From Bacillota bacterium (GTDB lineage Bacteria > Bacillota > Clostridia > Oscillospirales > Ruminococcaceae): 43,694 nt of DNA. Both the position numbers and the translations under genes were made by a program. Positions 13,184 through 20,308 of this stretch are shown in pieces. Below the pieces are notes generated by a model, which did no database searches, was not told the DNA's origin, and was given only the letters and a program-made list of their open reading frames with translations. The DNA lies in NCBI GenBank assembly GCA_023396215.1, contig JAEWWW010000005.1, positions 1-43,694 on the forward strand. The letters run 5' to 3'. Positions within the stretch are counted from its first letter, which is position 1. Every line of letters starts with the position of its first letter.

Positions 13184-13331
13184 TGCAAGCTCGCTCCTCT
13201 CATTGGCTTTTGGCACGCGCCATTTTTGCTGTACCTTTAGTTTGCCAATTCGGAGGGCGGGTATACTGTTTGGCGGCTTTGCCGCCGCTGCATGCGCAGG
13301 GTAGCCTTGCGGAAGAGCGGTCAATCCAATT

Positions 13332-13445
13332 CTAATAAATAAAAATTCCTGCCACCCCTGCCGCTATCATTAGAAGAATAGGGTTTACTTTCCACTTTCT
13401 TAAAGCAAGTAAAGACAGGGCAAACATCGCAGCCATACCATAAAG
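13332..13445 (-). pseudogene. Chromate transporter (CHR) C-terminal remnant
   Basis: The last 37 codons encode LYGMAAMFALSLLALRKWKV followed by NPILLMIAAGVAGIFIY and a stop. The pattern of a hydrophobic helix, a K-W/F-K-V/I-N/S-P-I-L-L turn and a final hydrophobic helix is the C-terminal end of chromate transporters (CHR family). Nothing upstream continues the domain: residues before it are unrelated and there is no RBS. The region is less GC-rich than its surroundings, suggesting a decayed acquired gene. Confidence 0.55.
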
Positions 13446-13676
13446 ATAAATACGTGACGCACAACCTGCAAACAGTATTAGATGCACTGTGTGTATGGTA
13501 GGATGAGTTTGAAAAATCAATATTGTATTGCAAGAATGCTACGCGAAGTTAAATAGCCGACGCCATCGCCAACACAAATTACGGGGTGGCTTTGCCCCGC
13601 CAGATTAGATGCCCTTAACATTAAATTTGAGGCGTTACATGTCAGCATGTAACGCCTCAAATTTTTGCTTCATCCC
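13446..13676. other. Spacer between chromate relic and rhodanese gene
   Basis: 231 bp of unrecognised sequence, moderately AT-rich. It contains only the terminator at 13623-13664 as a clear feature. Confidence 0.5.
13623..13664. terminator. Terminator downstream of rhodanese operon
   Basis: A 19-bp perfect inverted repeat AAATTTGAGGCGTTACATG / CATGTAACGCCTCAAATTT with loop TCAG. T-rich sequence flanks the stem on both strands. It terminates the minus-strand operon that ends at 13677. Confidence 0.8.
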
Positions 13677-14129
13677 CTAAATAGTCTCTACCGTATCATA
13701 GGGCCAGTCGATGATGCCGCCAAAATCGTACACATTGGTATACCCCAGCTCCACCAGCTTACGGGCGGCGGCCTCGCTCCTGCGCCCGCTGCGGCAATAG
13801 AGCAGGATAACCGCCTCCTTGTCGGGCAGCTCTTCCTCGGCCTTTTGTGCAATCTCATAGTCCGGCAGCAGCAGCGCCCCCTCGATGTGGCCCTGTGCAA
13901 ATTCTTCCTCGGTGCGCACATCCAGCAGGATGTATGCCTCCTGCCCCTGCATCATCTCCCGGGCCTGCTCGGGAGTTATCTTTTGGTAGACGGCGGCTTT
14001 GCTTTCGCTCCCCGCCGCGCTCTGCGGGGGCTCCTGCCCGGTTTGCAAAGCGCCCCCCGGCGCGCATGCGGTAGCGCCAAGCAGCGCCCCAAAAGCCAGC
14101 AGGGCAACCAGTTTATTATGTTTCATCAT
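13677..14129 (-). CDS. Rhodanese-domain lipoprotein
   Basis: A 150-residue exported protein. The signal peptide MMKHNKLVALLAFGALLG ends at a lipobox-like ATAC (C22), so it is probably lipid-anchored outside the membrane. A single rhodanese domain follows: ITPEQAREMM, ILLDVRTEEEFAQGHIEGA and the active-site loop YCRSGRRS with the persulfide cysteine C112. Rhodaneses transfer sulfane sulfur. It is the last gene of the ferredoxin / membrane Fe-S / ArsR operon and starts 35 bp after arsR, consistent with extracytoplasmic sulfur or redox handling. Confidence 0.88.
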   Translation of the reverse strand: MMKHNKLVALLAFGALLGATACAPGGALQTGQEPPQSAAGSESKAAVYQKITPEQAREMMQGQEAYILLDVRTEEEFAQGHIEGALLLPDYEIAQKAEEELPDKEAVILLYCRSGRRSEAAARKLVELGYTNVYDFGGIIDWPYDTVETI

Positions 14130-14164
14130 ATGTCCTCCTTTTTGGGCCGCCGCAAGGGCCGGTT

Positions 14165-14458
14165 TTAGTCCTCGCAGCAGTAGTGCTCCTTAAGCACCGC
14201 CATCACCTGCTCCACCCGGTGGTCGGCGATGCGGTAGGTCACCTTCTGTCCGGTCTTTGAAAAATCCAGTATCCCGTGGGCCTTCAGCAGCGCCAGATGC
14301 TGCGAAAGCGCCGACTGGGTGATGTTGGGTATCCTTTCGCACAGGCCGCCCACCGTATGGGGACCCTGCATCAGCCGGCATAGAAGCAGCAGCCGGTTTT
14401 CATTCGCCAGCACCTTCAGCAGCTGGGCAAGCTCCTTTGCTTTCTCTTCCATCGCCAT
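14165..14458 (-). CDS. ArsR-family transcriptional regulator
   Basis: A 97-residue winged-helix repressor: LLKVLANENRLLLLCRLM (helix 1 region), ITQSALSQHLALLKAHGIL (recognition helix) and KVTYRIAD (wing). It lacks the ELCVCDL-type arsenic site; candidate ligand cysteines are one at position 27, one in GGLCERI and the C-terminal YCCED pair. It might sense metal, sulfide/persulfide or redox state. Its start overlaps the upstream membrane-protein gene by 59 bp, with an AAAGGA RBS inside that gene. An inverted repeat at 15261-15280, upstream of the operon, is the likely operator. Confidence 0.88.
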   Translation of the reverse strand: MAMEEKAKELAQLLKVLANENRLLLLCRLMQGPHTVGGLCERIPNITQSALSQHLALLKAHGILDFSKTGQKVTYRIADHRVEQVMAVLKEHYCCED

Positions 14459-15032
14459 ATTCCTTTCTGTACTTCAGTTGGCAGACGCCCTGTGTCATGG
14501 TGCCCATGGGGCAGTAGACACACCAGCTTCGGGGCTTGTAAAGCAGCATGGTCAGCAGACCCAGCAGGGTGGAGGTGAGCATCACCCCATAAAAGCCGAA
14601 GGCAAACTGGGCCGCCCACGGGGCCACAAAGGAAACCTCGGCCCATTGCCAGGGCAGCTTAAAGACCCACAAAAGGGTGACTGCCTCTTTCAGGCTGCGG
14701 CCTGCAAATACCTGCCAGGTGTTGTAGAGCATCAGGAAAAACATGGTCATAAAAAAGGCCAAAAAGCCATACCGGAACCAAAGCGAGCGTAGAAACCTGG
14801 GCGGGGCCTTTTTGCGCGAGAGGCCAAGGCGGCCACCCAGCAGCTCGAAGAGCTGACCCCTGCCGCAGTAACGGTTGCAGTAGGCCTTGTCGCCGCCAAA
14901 AACCGCCAGCACCAGCGGGGTGACAAAGCAGATAAGCCCCAGCCAGGCAAACAGAATGTTGAAAAGCCCCAGCAGCAGGTAGGCCGCCGATGCCGCCCAA
15001 AGGTAGTCGTACCAATGTTTTTGCTTCAGCAT
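14400..15032 (-). CDS. Membrane 4Fe-4S protein (NapH/CcoG-like)
   Basis: A 210-residue polytopic protein with about five membrane spans (starting YLLLGLFNILFAWLGLICFV). Cysteine motifs are YCNRYCGRGQLFELLGG after the first spans and WCVYCPMGTMTQGVC near the end, matching the Fer4_5-type redox membrane proteins NapH, NosR C-terminus and CcoG. Such proteins pass electrons across or at the membrane. I use ATG 15032 with GGAGGTG at 15041-15047; it overlaps the ferredoxin gene by 7 bp. The ferredoxin is its likely electron partner. Confidence 0.8.
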   Translation of the reverse strand: MLKQKHWYDYLWAASAAYLLLGLFNILFAWLGLICFVTPLVLAVFGGDKAYCNRYCGRGQLFELLGGRLGLSRKKAPPRFLRSLWFRYGFLAFFMTMFFLMLYNTWQVFAGRSLKEAVTLLWVFKLPWQWAEVSFVAPWAAQFAFGFYGVMLTSTLLGLLTMLLYKPRSWCVYCPMGTMTQGVCQLKYRKEYGDGRESKGACPAAEGAGE

Positions 15033-15238
15033 GGGGTCGCCACCTCCCTCGCTGTGATGGCAATCACCTGCGCCGGGCAGGCGGCCTCGCATCTGCCACA
15101 GCCGATGCACCTTGCCTCATCCACCAGCGCAAACAGCCCCCTGTAAATCGAGATAGCCCCCAGCGGGCAGCTTTTGACGCAGCTTCCGCAGGCCACACAG
15201 CCCTTGCCCACCACTGCTTTTTTCTTGCTTTTTCCCAT
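15026..15238 (-). CDS. Small 2x[4Fe-4S] ferredoxin
   Basis: A 70-residue ferredoxin with two clusters: CVACGSCVKSC and CIGCGRCEAAC, each followed by a Pro. A lysine-rich N-terminus precedes them. It is the first gene of the operon with the NapH-like protein, ArsR and rhodanese, with the operator-like repeat 23 bp upstream. It likely feeds or drains electrons to the membrane Fe-S protein in the cytoplasm. Confidence 0.9.
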   Translation of the reverse strand: MGKSKKKAVVGKGCVACGSCVKSCPLGAISIYRGLFALVDEARCIGCGRCEAACPAQVIAITAREVATPC

Positions 15239-15260
15239 AAAGCACCGCCGTTCATTTTAT

Positions 15261-15280
15261 ATATTAGCATTTACTAATAT
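15261..15280. promoter_or_regulatory. Probable ArsR operator
   Basis: A perfect 7-6-7 inverted repeat ATATTAG-CATTTA-CTAATAT, the size and AT-rich character of ArsR/SmtB operators. It overlaps AT-rich promoter sequence (TATAAAAT on the minus strand) upstream of the ferredoxin gene. Confidence 0.6.
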
Positions 15281-15593
15281 ACTTATATTCAGCGATGCTG
15301 TCAAGGGTTCCTCGCGCTTACATGCTCCGCGGAACATGCGGGTGTCTTTTCTGCGAAAAAGGACGTGAAGCGTCTCACGGGCGGGGCTGGGTTCTCCTGT
15401 GGCCTTCTCTTGGCGGGGCGGGAATGGGATTATGCCCACCCCCAACCCCCTCCCATTGCCGGGCAATGAGAGGGCGGTACAGTCTCCAAAATGGGAGGGG
15501 GCCATTGTGCGGAGGCCTGCGGCCCCCGCACCCCGCAGTTTACACCCGCCACAAGTTACCAAACGAACTACCGGCTGGGTAGAAAAGCACGGG

Positions 15594-15619
15594 GGTACGG
15601 GGGTGTAGCCCCCCGTACC
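15594..15619. repeat. GGTACGGGGG / CCCCCCGTACC hairpin
   Basis: A GC-rich inverted repeat with a 5-nt loop (TGTAG), of the same style as the GGGGGGCAC...GTGCCCCCC part of the dispersed modules at 12001 and 27635. Non-coding. Confidence 0.5.
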
Positions 15620-15788
15620 TAATCCCCTTTTCGCGCTTACTGAGCCGTCGGTGCCGTATAACCTCCAAGCGCAAGGGGGGCAGGGGGTGAGCCGCGCGGG
15701 CTTTCGGCTTACAACCCGCCGCCGGTTCACAGCAGCCGACAGAGGGGGTGTCCCCGTAAAGGCTGTCGAAAAAGCCGACAGACGCAAA

Positions 15789-15812
15789 AGCCGCCCCCGG
15801 CCGGGGGCGGCT
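15789..15812 (-). terminator. Terminator of the DUF4358 lipoprotein gene
   Basis: The 24-bp perfect palindrome AGCCGCCCCCGG / CCGGGGGCGGCT is followed on the minus strand by TTTTGCG. It lies about 50 bp past the lipoprotein stop codon. Confidence 0.65.
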
Positions 15813-15864
15813 CTTCAGCCTGTCAAAAAAGTGGGCGTGCAAAATGCATCACACAGTGGGCGTT

Positions 15865-16425
15865 TTATTTCTCCAGCGCCTGCCGAATAGAGCCCAGGAT
15901 ATTCTCGGCGTCCTCGGCCATCACCAGCACAATCTCGCCGGTTTTCATTGTTTCCACCTTGGCGGCCTTGGTCACCTCATACTGGTTGGGCAGGTAGTTC
16001 TCAAAGGACTTCTGCTGCAGCTCCACATAGCCTTCAAGGGCCTTGCGCACCGCTTCCTCTTTGCCCTCGGCGGGCTTGACGATGGCAATGCTGTAGGCGC
16101 TGATGTTCATCAGCGAGCTGCTGATGGCCATATCCTCCATCATCTCGGCGTCAAGGCCCATCATCTCGAAGGTCATATCGATGGTGCCTTGAAAGCTCTC
16201 TTTATCAACTTCCATGGGGTTGTGGGTCAGGGTCAGCTTGCCGTCTTCATCCTTACCGATAACCTCCATGTAGTCATTGTCTTCCTTGTTTCTGGCTTCG
16301 GTCAAAATAGCGGTGTAGTCCTTCTTAGGGGCGGGGTCGGGCTGGGGGTCTTTGGGCTGTGTGGCGCAGCCGACTGCAGCAATTGCCAGGGTAAGTATCA
16401 AAAGCAATGATAAAATTCGTTTCAA
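15865..16425 (-). CDS. DUF4358 lipoprotein
   Basis: A 186-residue lipoprotein. I place the start at a TTG codon (16425) because GAGGT lies 7 nt upstream and translation then gives a clean lipoprotein signal peptide, MKRILSLLLILTLAIAAVGC (C20). An Asp/Pro/Lys linker follows and then the DUF4358 domain with ISSSLMNISAYSIAIVKP, AVRKALEGYVELQQKSFENY and a final EDAENILGSI. DUF4358 proteins are conserved clostridial surface lipoproteins of unknown role. Monocistronic between terminators. Confidence 0.8.
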   Translation of the reverse strand: MKRILSLLLILTLAIAAVGCATQPKDPQPDPAPKKDYTAILTEARNKEDNDYMEVIGKDEDGKLTLTHNPMEVDKESFQGTIDMTFEMMGLDAEMMEDMAISSSLMNISAYSIAIVKPAEGKEEAVRKALEGYVELQQKSFENYLPNQYEVTKAAKVETMKTGEIVLVMAEDAENILGSIRQALEK

Positions 16426-16611
16426 AATAATTACCTCATTTCTGTTTTTAGGGTTCACACAACAAGTGTCGTGATTTTCCCCATTTGCTGCGCGTAAAAT
16501 TTGGTTATTATTTTGCTTTTTTGTAAACAATCTTGCATGCCCGGCTGTTTATGCGGTAAAAAGCCTTCTTTCGGCCCGGCACAACCCAAAACATTTCCGG
16601 TGGGCAGGGGG

Positions 16612-17169
16612 CTACACCTCCAGCTCCCGCCCGGCGGTTCTCAGGCGGGCGATGCGCTCCCTGTAGTCGGGCAGGTACCGCTGCACCTCGGCATAAAAGC
16701 GGGGGCTGTGGTTTTTCACCCGGATATGGGCAAGCTCGTGCACCACGATATAATCGATTAAATCCGGGGGCAGCAGGGCGGTGCGGTAGGAGAAGCAGAG
16801 GCTGTTTTTCCCGCTGCACGACCCCCAGCGGGTTGCCGCCGAAGTAATCTTCACCCCGGTGGGGGCCACCTGCATCTGCCCGCTGAAATAAGCCACCCGC
16901 TCGCCCAGCAGCCGGGCGGCCTCCGCCTTGAGCGCCCCTATCTCTTCGGGGGTCAGGGTGCGCTGGCGGGCCTGCCGCTGCCGCTGCGCCTCCATCTGCT
17001 GCTCCAGCCAGCCCCGGTGGCTTTGCACAAGGCTTTCCAGCAGCTTTTGCGGCGCGCCCAGCGGCGCCCGCACCAGCACCTCCAACTGGCGGGTAACCGA
17101 AAGCGAAACGGTCTTGCGCCTCGAGCGCCTGATGACCACCGGCAGCTCCATCCCTTTACCCCCGTTCAT
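16612..17169 (-). CDS. YgjP/WLM-type M48-like metallopeptidase
   Basis: A 185-residue protein of the YgjP/DUF45 family. The zinc site is VVHELAHIRVKNHSPRFY, with the HExxH-type HELAH and a third ligand region downstream. TRWGSC is the other family hallmark. The N-terminal half holds a beta segment and a charged helix (QRQRQARQRTL). The start could be 17169 or Met 17151; neither has a strong RBS. The family is broadly conserved and presumed proteolytic, with poorly known substrates. It ends 54 bp before the last codons of no other gene and seems to be transcribed alone or after DegV. Confidence 0.85.
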   Translation of the reverse strand: MNGGKGMELPVVIRRSRRKTVSLSVTRQLEVLVRAPLGAPQKLLESLVQSHRGWLEQQMEAQRQRQARQRTLTPEEIGALKAEAARLLGERVAYFSGQMQVAPTGVKITSAATRWGSCSGKNSLCFSYRTALLPPDLIDYIVVHELAHIRVKNHSPRFYAEVQRYLPDYRERIARLRTAGRELEV

Positions 17170-17287
17170 ACTTTTTGCCGCTCAAAGGGCGGCTCGGCTC
17201 TTCTTTGCGCCCGCTCCGGTAGCTGCCAGGGGCAGAAGGGGAATACCCCCGCCGCCGTGCCCTCTGGCCATCAACCCGGGCGACAAA

Positions 17288-17320
17288 AAGCGGCTCTGCG
17301 CACATTGGCCGCAAAGCCGC
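17288..17320 (-). terminator. Probable terminator after DegV gene
   Basis: On the minus strand GCGGCTTTGCGG...CGCAGAGCCGC is followed by TTTTTGTCG. The stem has a bulge and a long loop, so strength is uncertain. Confidence 0.45.
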
Positions 17321-17351
17321 CTTACCTCGGTTTTCGGTTTTCAAAAACACC

Positions 17352-18191
17352 CTAATAAGAAACAATGATGCCCTTTTCCCCGGCGTAGTAGGACGAAAGC
17401 CCCCGCATCTTGAGGATGCGCACCTCGGCGGGCTTGTAAAGGCGCTGCAGCGCCTCCTGGATGAAGCCTGCGTCCTCGGGGTTGTTGCAGTGGGAAATCA
17501 TAATCGGCTTATCGTAGGACACCTGCTCGCCAATCATCTCCACCAGCCGGTTGAGGGCGTTGCGCGCGCCCCGCACCTTTTCATAAATCTTAATCTCGCC
17601 CTTGCCGTTTTCACCGGCGATGGGCCGGATAGAAAGGGCATGGGCAAACACCCCCGCCAGCTTGCTCATCCGCCCGGCCTTGACCAGATTGTCAAAGGAC
17701 TGCAGGATAAAACGCAGGGTAAGGCTGTCGCGGTAATGCTCAATTTTCTCCACCATCGTTTCAAAGCTGTGCCCGCCGGCCAGAACAAACTCCCGCAGCT
17801 TGAGCACCAAAAGGCTTTGGGTGGTAGAGGCCGCGAGAGAATCCACCACATGGATTTTCTTGGTGGGGTCCTCCTCCAGCACCATATCCCGGCCAACCAG
17901 CGCGCTGTTATAGCTGCCGCTGAGCTTGGAGGAGAGGGTCACCGCAAAGCTGACCTCAGCCTTGCGAAACTCGCGGGCATATTCTTCGGGGGAGGGGCAG
18001 GCAGTCGAGCTGGCGGTGGCGCTTTCCTTCATCGCTTGCAGCAGCCGGCTCACATCCAGCCCGGTATCGTCCACAAACTCCTTGCCGCCCACGTTGATAA
18101 TCAGCGGCACGGTGACAAAGTCTACCCCCTGCACCAAATCCATCTCTTCGTTCAGGTCGCAGCAACTGTCTGCAATAATTCTAAAATCCAT
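17352..18191 (-). CDS. DegV family fatty-acid-binding protein
   Basis: A 279-residue DegV/FakB-type protein that holds a fatty acid for phosphorylation by FakA-type kinases. The start MDFRIIADSCCDLN has the D-S-x-x-D motif. ASSTACPSPEEYAREF, VTLSSKLSGSYNSAL, VVDSLAASTTQ and the C-terminal KMRGLSSYYAGEKGIIVSY complete the family pattern. Residues S and T in SSTACPS bind the carboxylate in homologues. GGGGAG precedes ATG 18191. No kinase gene is adjacent. Confidence 0.93.
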   Translation of the reverse strand: MDFRIIADSCCDLNEEMDLVQGVDFVTVPLIINVGGKEFVDDTGLDVSRLLQAMKESATASSTACPSPEEYAREFRKAEVSFAVTLSSKLSGSYNSALVGRDMVLEEDPTKKIHVVDSLAASTTQSLLVLKLREFVLAGGHSFETMVEKIEHYRDSLTLRFILQSFDNLVKAGRMSKLAGVFAHALSIRPIAGENGKGEIKIYEKVRGARNALNRLVEMIGEQVSYDKPIMISHCNNPEDAGFIQEALQRLYKPAEVRILKMRGLSSYYAGEKGIIVSY

Positions 18192-18224
18192 CGTCTTCTC
18201 CCCACGTATATTTTCTTTAGCTAT

Positions 18225-18253
18225 ATTATGTAGTTATAAATACTATATTACAA
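18225..18253 (-). promoter_or_regulatory. Predicted degV promoter
   Basis: On the minus strand TTGTAA (18248-18253), 17-bp spacer, CATAAT (18225-18230), within a very AT-rich stretch directly upstream of degV. Confidence 0.5.
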
Positions 18254-18398
18254 GAATATTCCAATTTGTCAATAGCTTTCAGAACCACATTTCTCTGCTT
18301 TGATATCATTTTTTACCGGCGGCCGCTCTATACCAATACCATCCCCGGGCCGGGGGGCTTTTAAACGGGGCCGTGGCGGGTTTATCATCCAAGTGACC

Positions 18399-18436
18399 GC
18401 ATGATACCATGTCCGTAAGGCGGCATGGTATCATGC
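18399..18436. repeat. 13-bp perfect hairpin GCATGATACCATG / CATGGTATCATGC
   Basis: An inverted repeat with a 12-nt loop (TCCGTAAGGCGG) and no T-tract. It lies 31 bp from a second hairpin. It does not look like a terminator; an operator or RNA structure is possible. Confidence 0.6.
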
Positions 18437-18467
18437 GCCATCACCGCAGGTGGGTATCGGGATAAAT

Positions 18468-18496
18468 GTACAATAGCTGTTTTGCAGCCATTGTAC
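18468..18496. repeat. Hairpin GTACAATAGCTG / CAGCCATTGTAC
   Basis: 12-bp arms with one mismatch and a 5-nt loop (TTTTG). It is followed by CATAATTATCG, not a T-run. It is paired with the hairpin at 18399-18436 in the same spacer. Confidence 0.55.
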
Positions 18497-18591
18497 CATA
18501 ATTATCGCAAGGATAGTATTAGGATATTTTGATATTTTTTACCCCTCGCTTTGTGGGTAAAGCCCAAATAAAGCCCAAAACCCGGTAAAAC

Positions 18592-18625
18592 AAAAGCGCA
18601 GGAGTCAAAGTCCTGCGCCTTTTTA
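18592..18625. terminator. Bidirectional terminator after CBS-protein gene
   Basis: GCGCAGGA-GTCAAAG-TCCTGCGC flanked by AAAA on the left and CTTTTTAG on the right. It lies 58 bp past the stop of the minus-strand CBS protein gene. Confidence 0.75.
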
Positions 18626-18682
18626 GCAGAAAAAGGGTGGCGGCGACGGCAGACGGCCCCGGGCCGCTCCCGTATCTTCGGT

Positions 18683-20005
18683 TTAAAGCTCCTCTTCGGG
18701 CTGGGCCCGCTCGGCCCGAATCTTGATAATCCTTCGCTCGTCGGCCTCCAGCACGGTGAAATCCACTCCGGAAAGCTGCACCGTGGGGTGCTGGCCGGGG
18801 CCGGGGATATAGTCCAGCGCCTCCACCAGCAGGCCGCCAATGGTTTCGCATTCGGTTTCGTCCGGCAGCTCGATGTCCAGCAACTGCTCCACATCGTCCA
18901 GATAGAGGCTGGCGTCCAGCGTATAGGCATTTTCGCCGATGCGGGAGGATTCCTCCTCCTCGTTGTCATATTCATCCTGAATGTTGCCGAAAATCGACTC
19001 CACCAAATCCTCCATGGTCACAATGCCGGAGGTGCCGCCGTATTCATCCACCACCACCGCCAGATGCAGCTTTTGGGTGGTGAACTGGGTAAAGAGGTCG
19101 CGGCAGCGGGTGGTTTCGGGCACATAGAGCGGGGTGCGCATAATCTCCCGCAGTGAAAACTGCTCCACCCCCTGCATAATCAGCGGCAGCAGGTCTTTGA
19201 CATACAGCACCCCTTCGATGCTGTCCAAGTCCTCCTGATACACCGGGATGCGGGAATGCCCCGCCTTCAGGACAACCTCCATCACCCGCTGGATGCCGCT
19301 TTCAATCTCCACGGCGGTCAGGTCGGTGCGGTGGGTCATGACCTCCTCCACCGTGCGGTCGTCAAACTCAAAGATGTTGTTAATCATGTGGCGCTCGCTG
19401 GCGCCGATGGTGCCATCCTCCTGCCCGGCGTCAATCAGCAGGCGGATTTCCTCCTCGGTAACGTTGGCCTGGGGTTGGTCGGGGTTTGCCCCCGCCAGCC
19501 GCACCAGCAGCGCGGCGCAGCCCTCGGCCAGCCGGGCGAGGGGGCTGAAAAGCCAGTATGCCAACTGCACCAGCGGCAGCAGCCCATAGGCCATCTGCTG
19601 GGGAAAATGCGCCGCCAGCCGGGCGGGCACCACCCTGCAGAGGGTGAGTATCACAAGGGCGGTTCCGACAACGGCCAGCAAAAGGCCAAGGGGCAGCGCC
19701 ACCCCCATGCCAAGGCCCAGCCCCGCGAAATACCGGGCAAGACCGGCCCCCGCGCTGCCATATACCGGCAGCGCCGCCGCCAGCGCCAGACACCAGCGGG
19801 CCAGCTCGACGCTCAGCCGCAGCCGGGCGGGGTGGGCCAGCAGCCGCTGCACCGCCGTGGCGGCGCGGCTTTCCTCGGCTTCCTTCTTCAGCTTTTGGTC
19901 GTTGAGGTTCACCATGGCCTCGCAGCCCAGGGTGAGCAGCGCTGCCAGTATCAGCAGCGCCGCAGGCTTTGCGGCGGTAAGTATTCCCATACTGTCGGGG
20001 GGCAT
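18683..20005 (-). CDS. CorC/HlyC-type CNNM and CBS domain membrane protein
   Basis: A 440-residue integral membrane protein. The N-terminal CNNM (DUF21) region has about four hydrophobic segments (PAALLILAALLTLGCEAMVN; LGLGMGVALPLGLLLAVVGT). A CBS pair follows from about residue 200: IGASERHMINNIFEFDDRTV, EEVMTHRTDLTAVE and LHLAVVVDEYGGTSGIVTMEDL. The C-terminal CorC_HlyC domain ends VDFTVLEADERRIIKI. Family members are linked to Mg/Co efflux or to hemolysin-like phenotypes. ATG 20005 is chosen for AAGGAG 10 nt upstream and a clean hydrophobic start; longer frames begin with basic low-complexity residues. Confidence 0.88.
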   Translation of the reverse strand: MPPDSMGILTAAKPAALLILAALLTLGCEAMVNLNDQKLKKEAEESRAATAVQRLLAHPARLRLSVELARWCLALAAALPVYGSAGAGLARYFAGLGLGMGVALPLGLLLAVVGTALVILTLCRVVPARLAAHFPQQMAYGLLPLVQLAYWLFSPLARLAEGCAALLVRLAGANPDQPQANVTEEEIRLLIDAGQEDGTIGASERHMINNIFEFDDRTVEEVMTHRTDLTAVEIESGIQRVMEVVLKAGHSRIPVYQEDLDSIEGVLYVKDLLPLIMQGVEQFSLREIMRTPLYVPETTRCRDLFTQFTTQKLHLAVVVDEYGGTSGIVTMEDLVESIFGNIQDEYDNEEEESSRIGENAYTLDASLYLDDVEQLLDIELPDETECETIGGLLVEALDYIPGPGQHPTVQLSGVDFTVLEADERRIIKIRAERAQPEEEL

Positions 20006-20308
20006 AAGCTGCTTCTCCTTTTGCCGATGATCGGCCTTTTGTTTGCGCGGCAGCCGGGCCCGGCAGGGCCGGGGCGGCGGTTCTGCCATTTTATCCCTGT
20101 TGCTATCTGATAGTAATAGTAGCTCACCCGGTGTAAAAAGTCAATTTCCTCCTTGTTTTGTAGCCTGCAAACAACCTTTTTATCCGGCTGACAGTATTTA
20201 CATACTCCTGCAACTATGATAAAATCTAGGGTGGTAATTTGTATGCGGGTTATCGGCCGGGAGATACAAGTGATACAAGTTAAAAATGCCAAGGGAGGAC
20301 TTAATAAA
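20006..20308. other. Divergent region between CBS-protein gene and nifJ
   Basis: 303 bp holding the nifJ promoter (20197-20225) and its leader. The leader includes a perfect 9-bp tandem repeat GATACAAGT GATACAAGT at 20263-20280, close to the nifJ RBS and possibly a regulator site. Nothing coding is apparent. Confidence 0.5.
20197..20225 (+). promoter_or_regulatory. Predicted nifJ promoter
   Basis: TTTACA (20197-20202), 17-bp spacer, TAAAAT (20220-20225). It precedes a roughly 75-nt leader to nifJ. Confidence 0.6.

Larger units (their letters stand above)
15281..15864. other. 584-bp spacer rich in palindromes, no gene
   Basis: The region between the ferredoxin operon and the DUF4358 gene carries no frame with an RBS or recognisable protein. 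It holds GGTACGGGGG / CCCCCCGTACC (15594-15619), repeated CTGTCGAAAAAGCCGACAG-like sequence and the terminator at 15789-15812. It looks like accumulated dispersed GC-rich elements. Confidence 0.6.
18192..18682. other. 491-bp spacer with two unexplained hairpins
   Basis: Upstream of degV and downstream of the CBS-protein gene. It holds the degV promoter, two long hairpins (18399-18436 and 18468-18496) and the terminator at 18592-18625. Frames here have no RBS and I call no gene. Confidence 0.55.

Noticed and set aside
17328..17352. A third copy of the 160-bp element
   Set aside because: Only about 24 bp resemble one end and nothing matches the interior, so it may be chance or an old scar.
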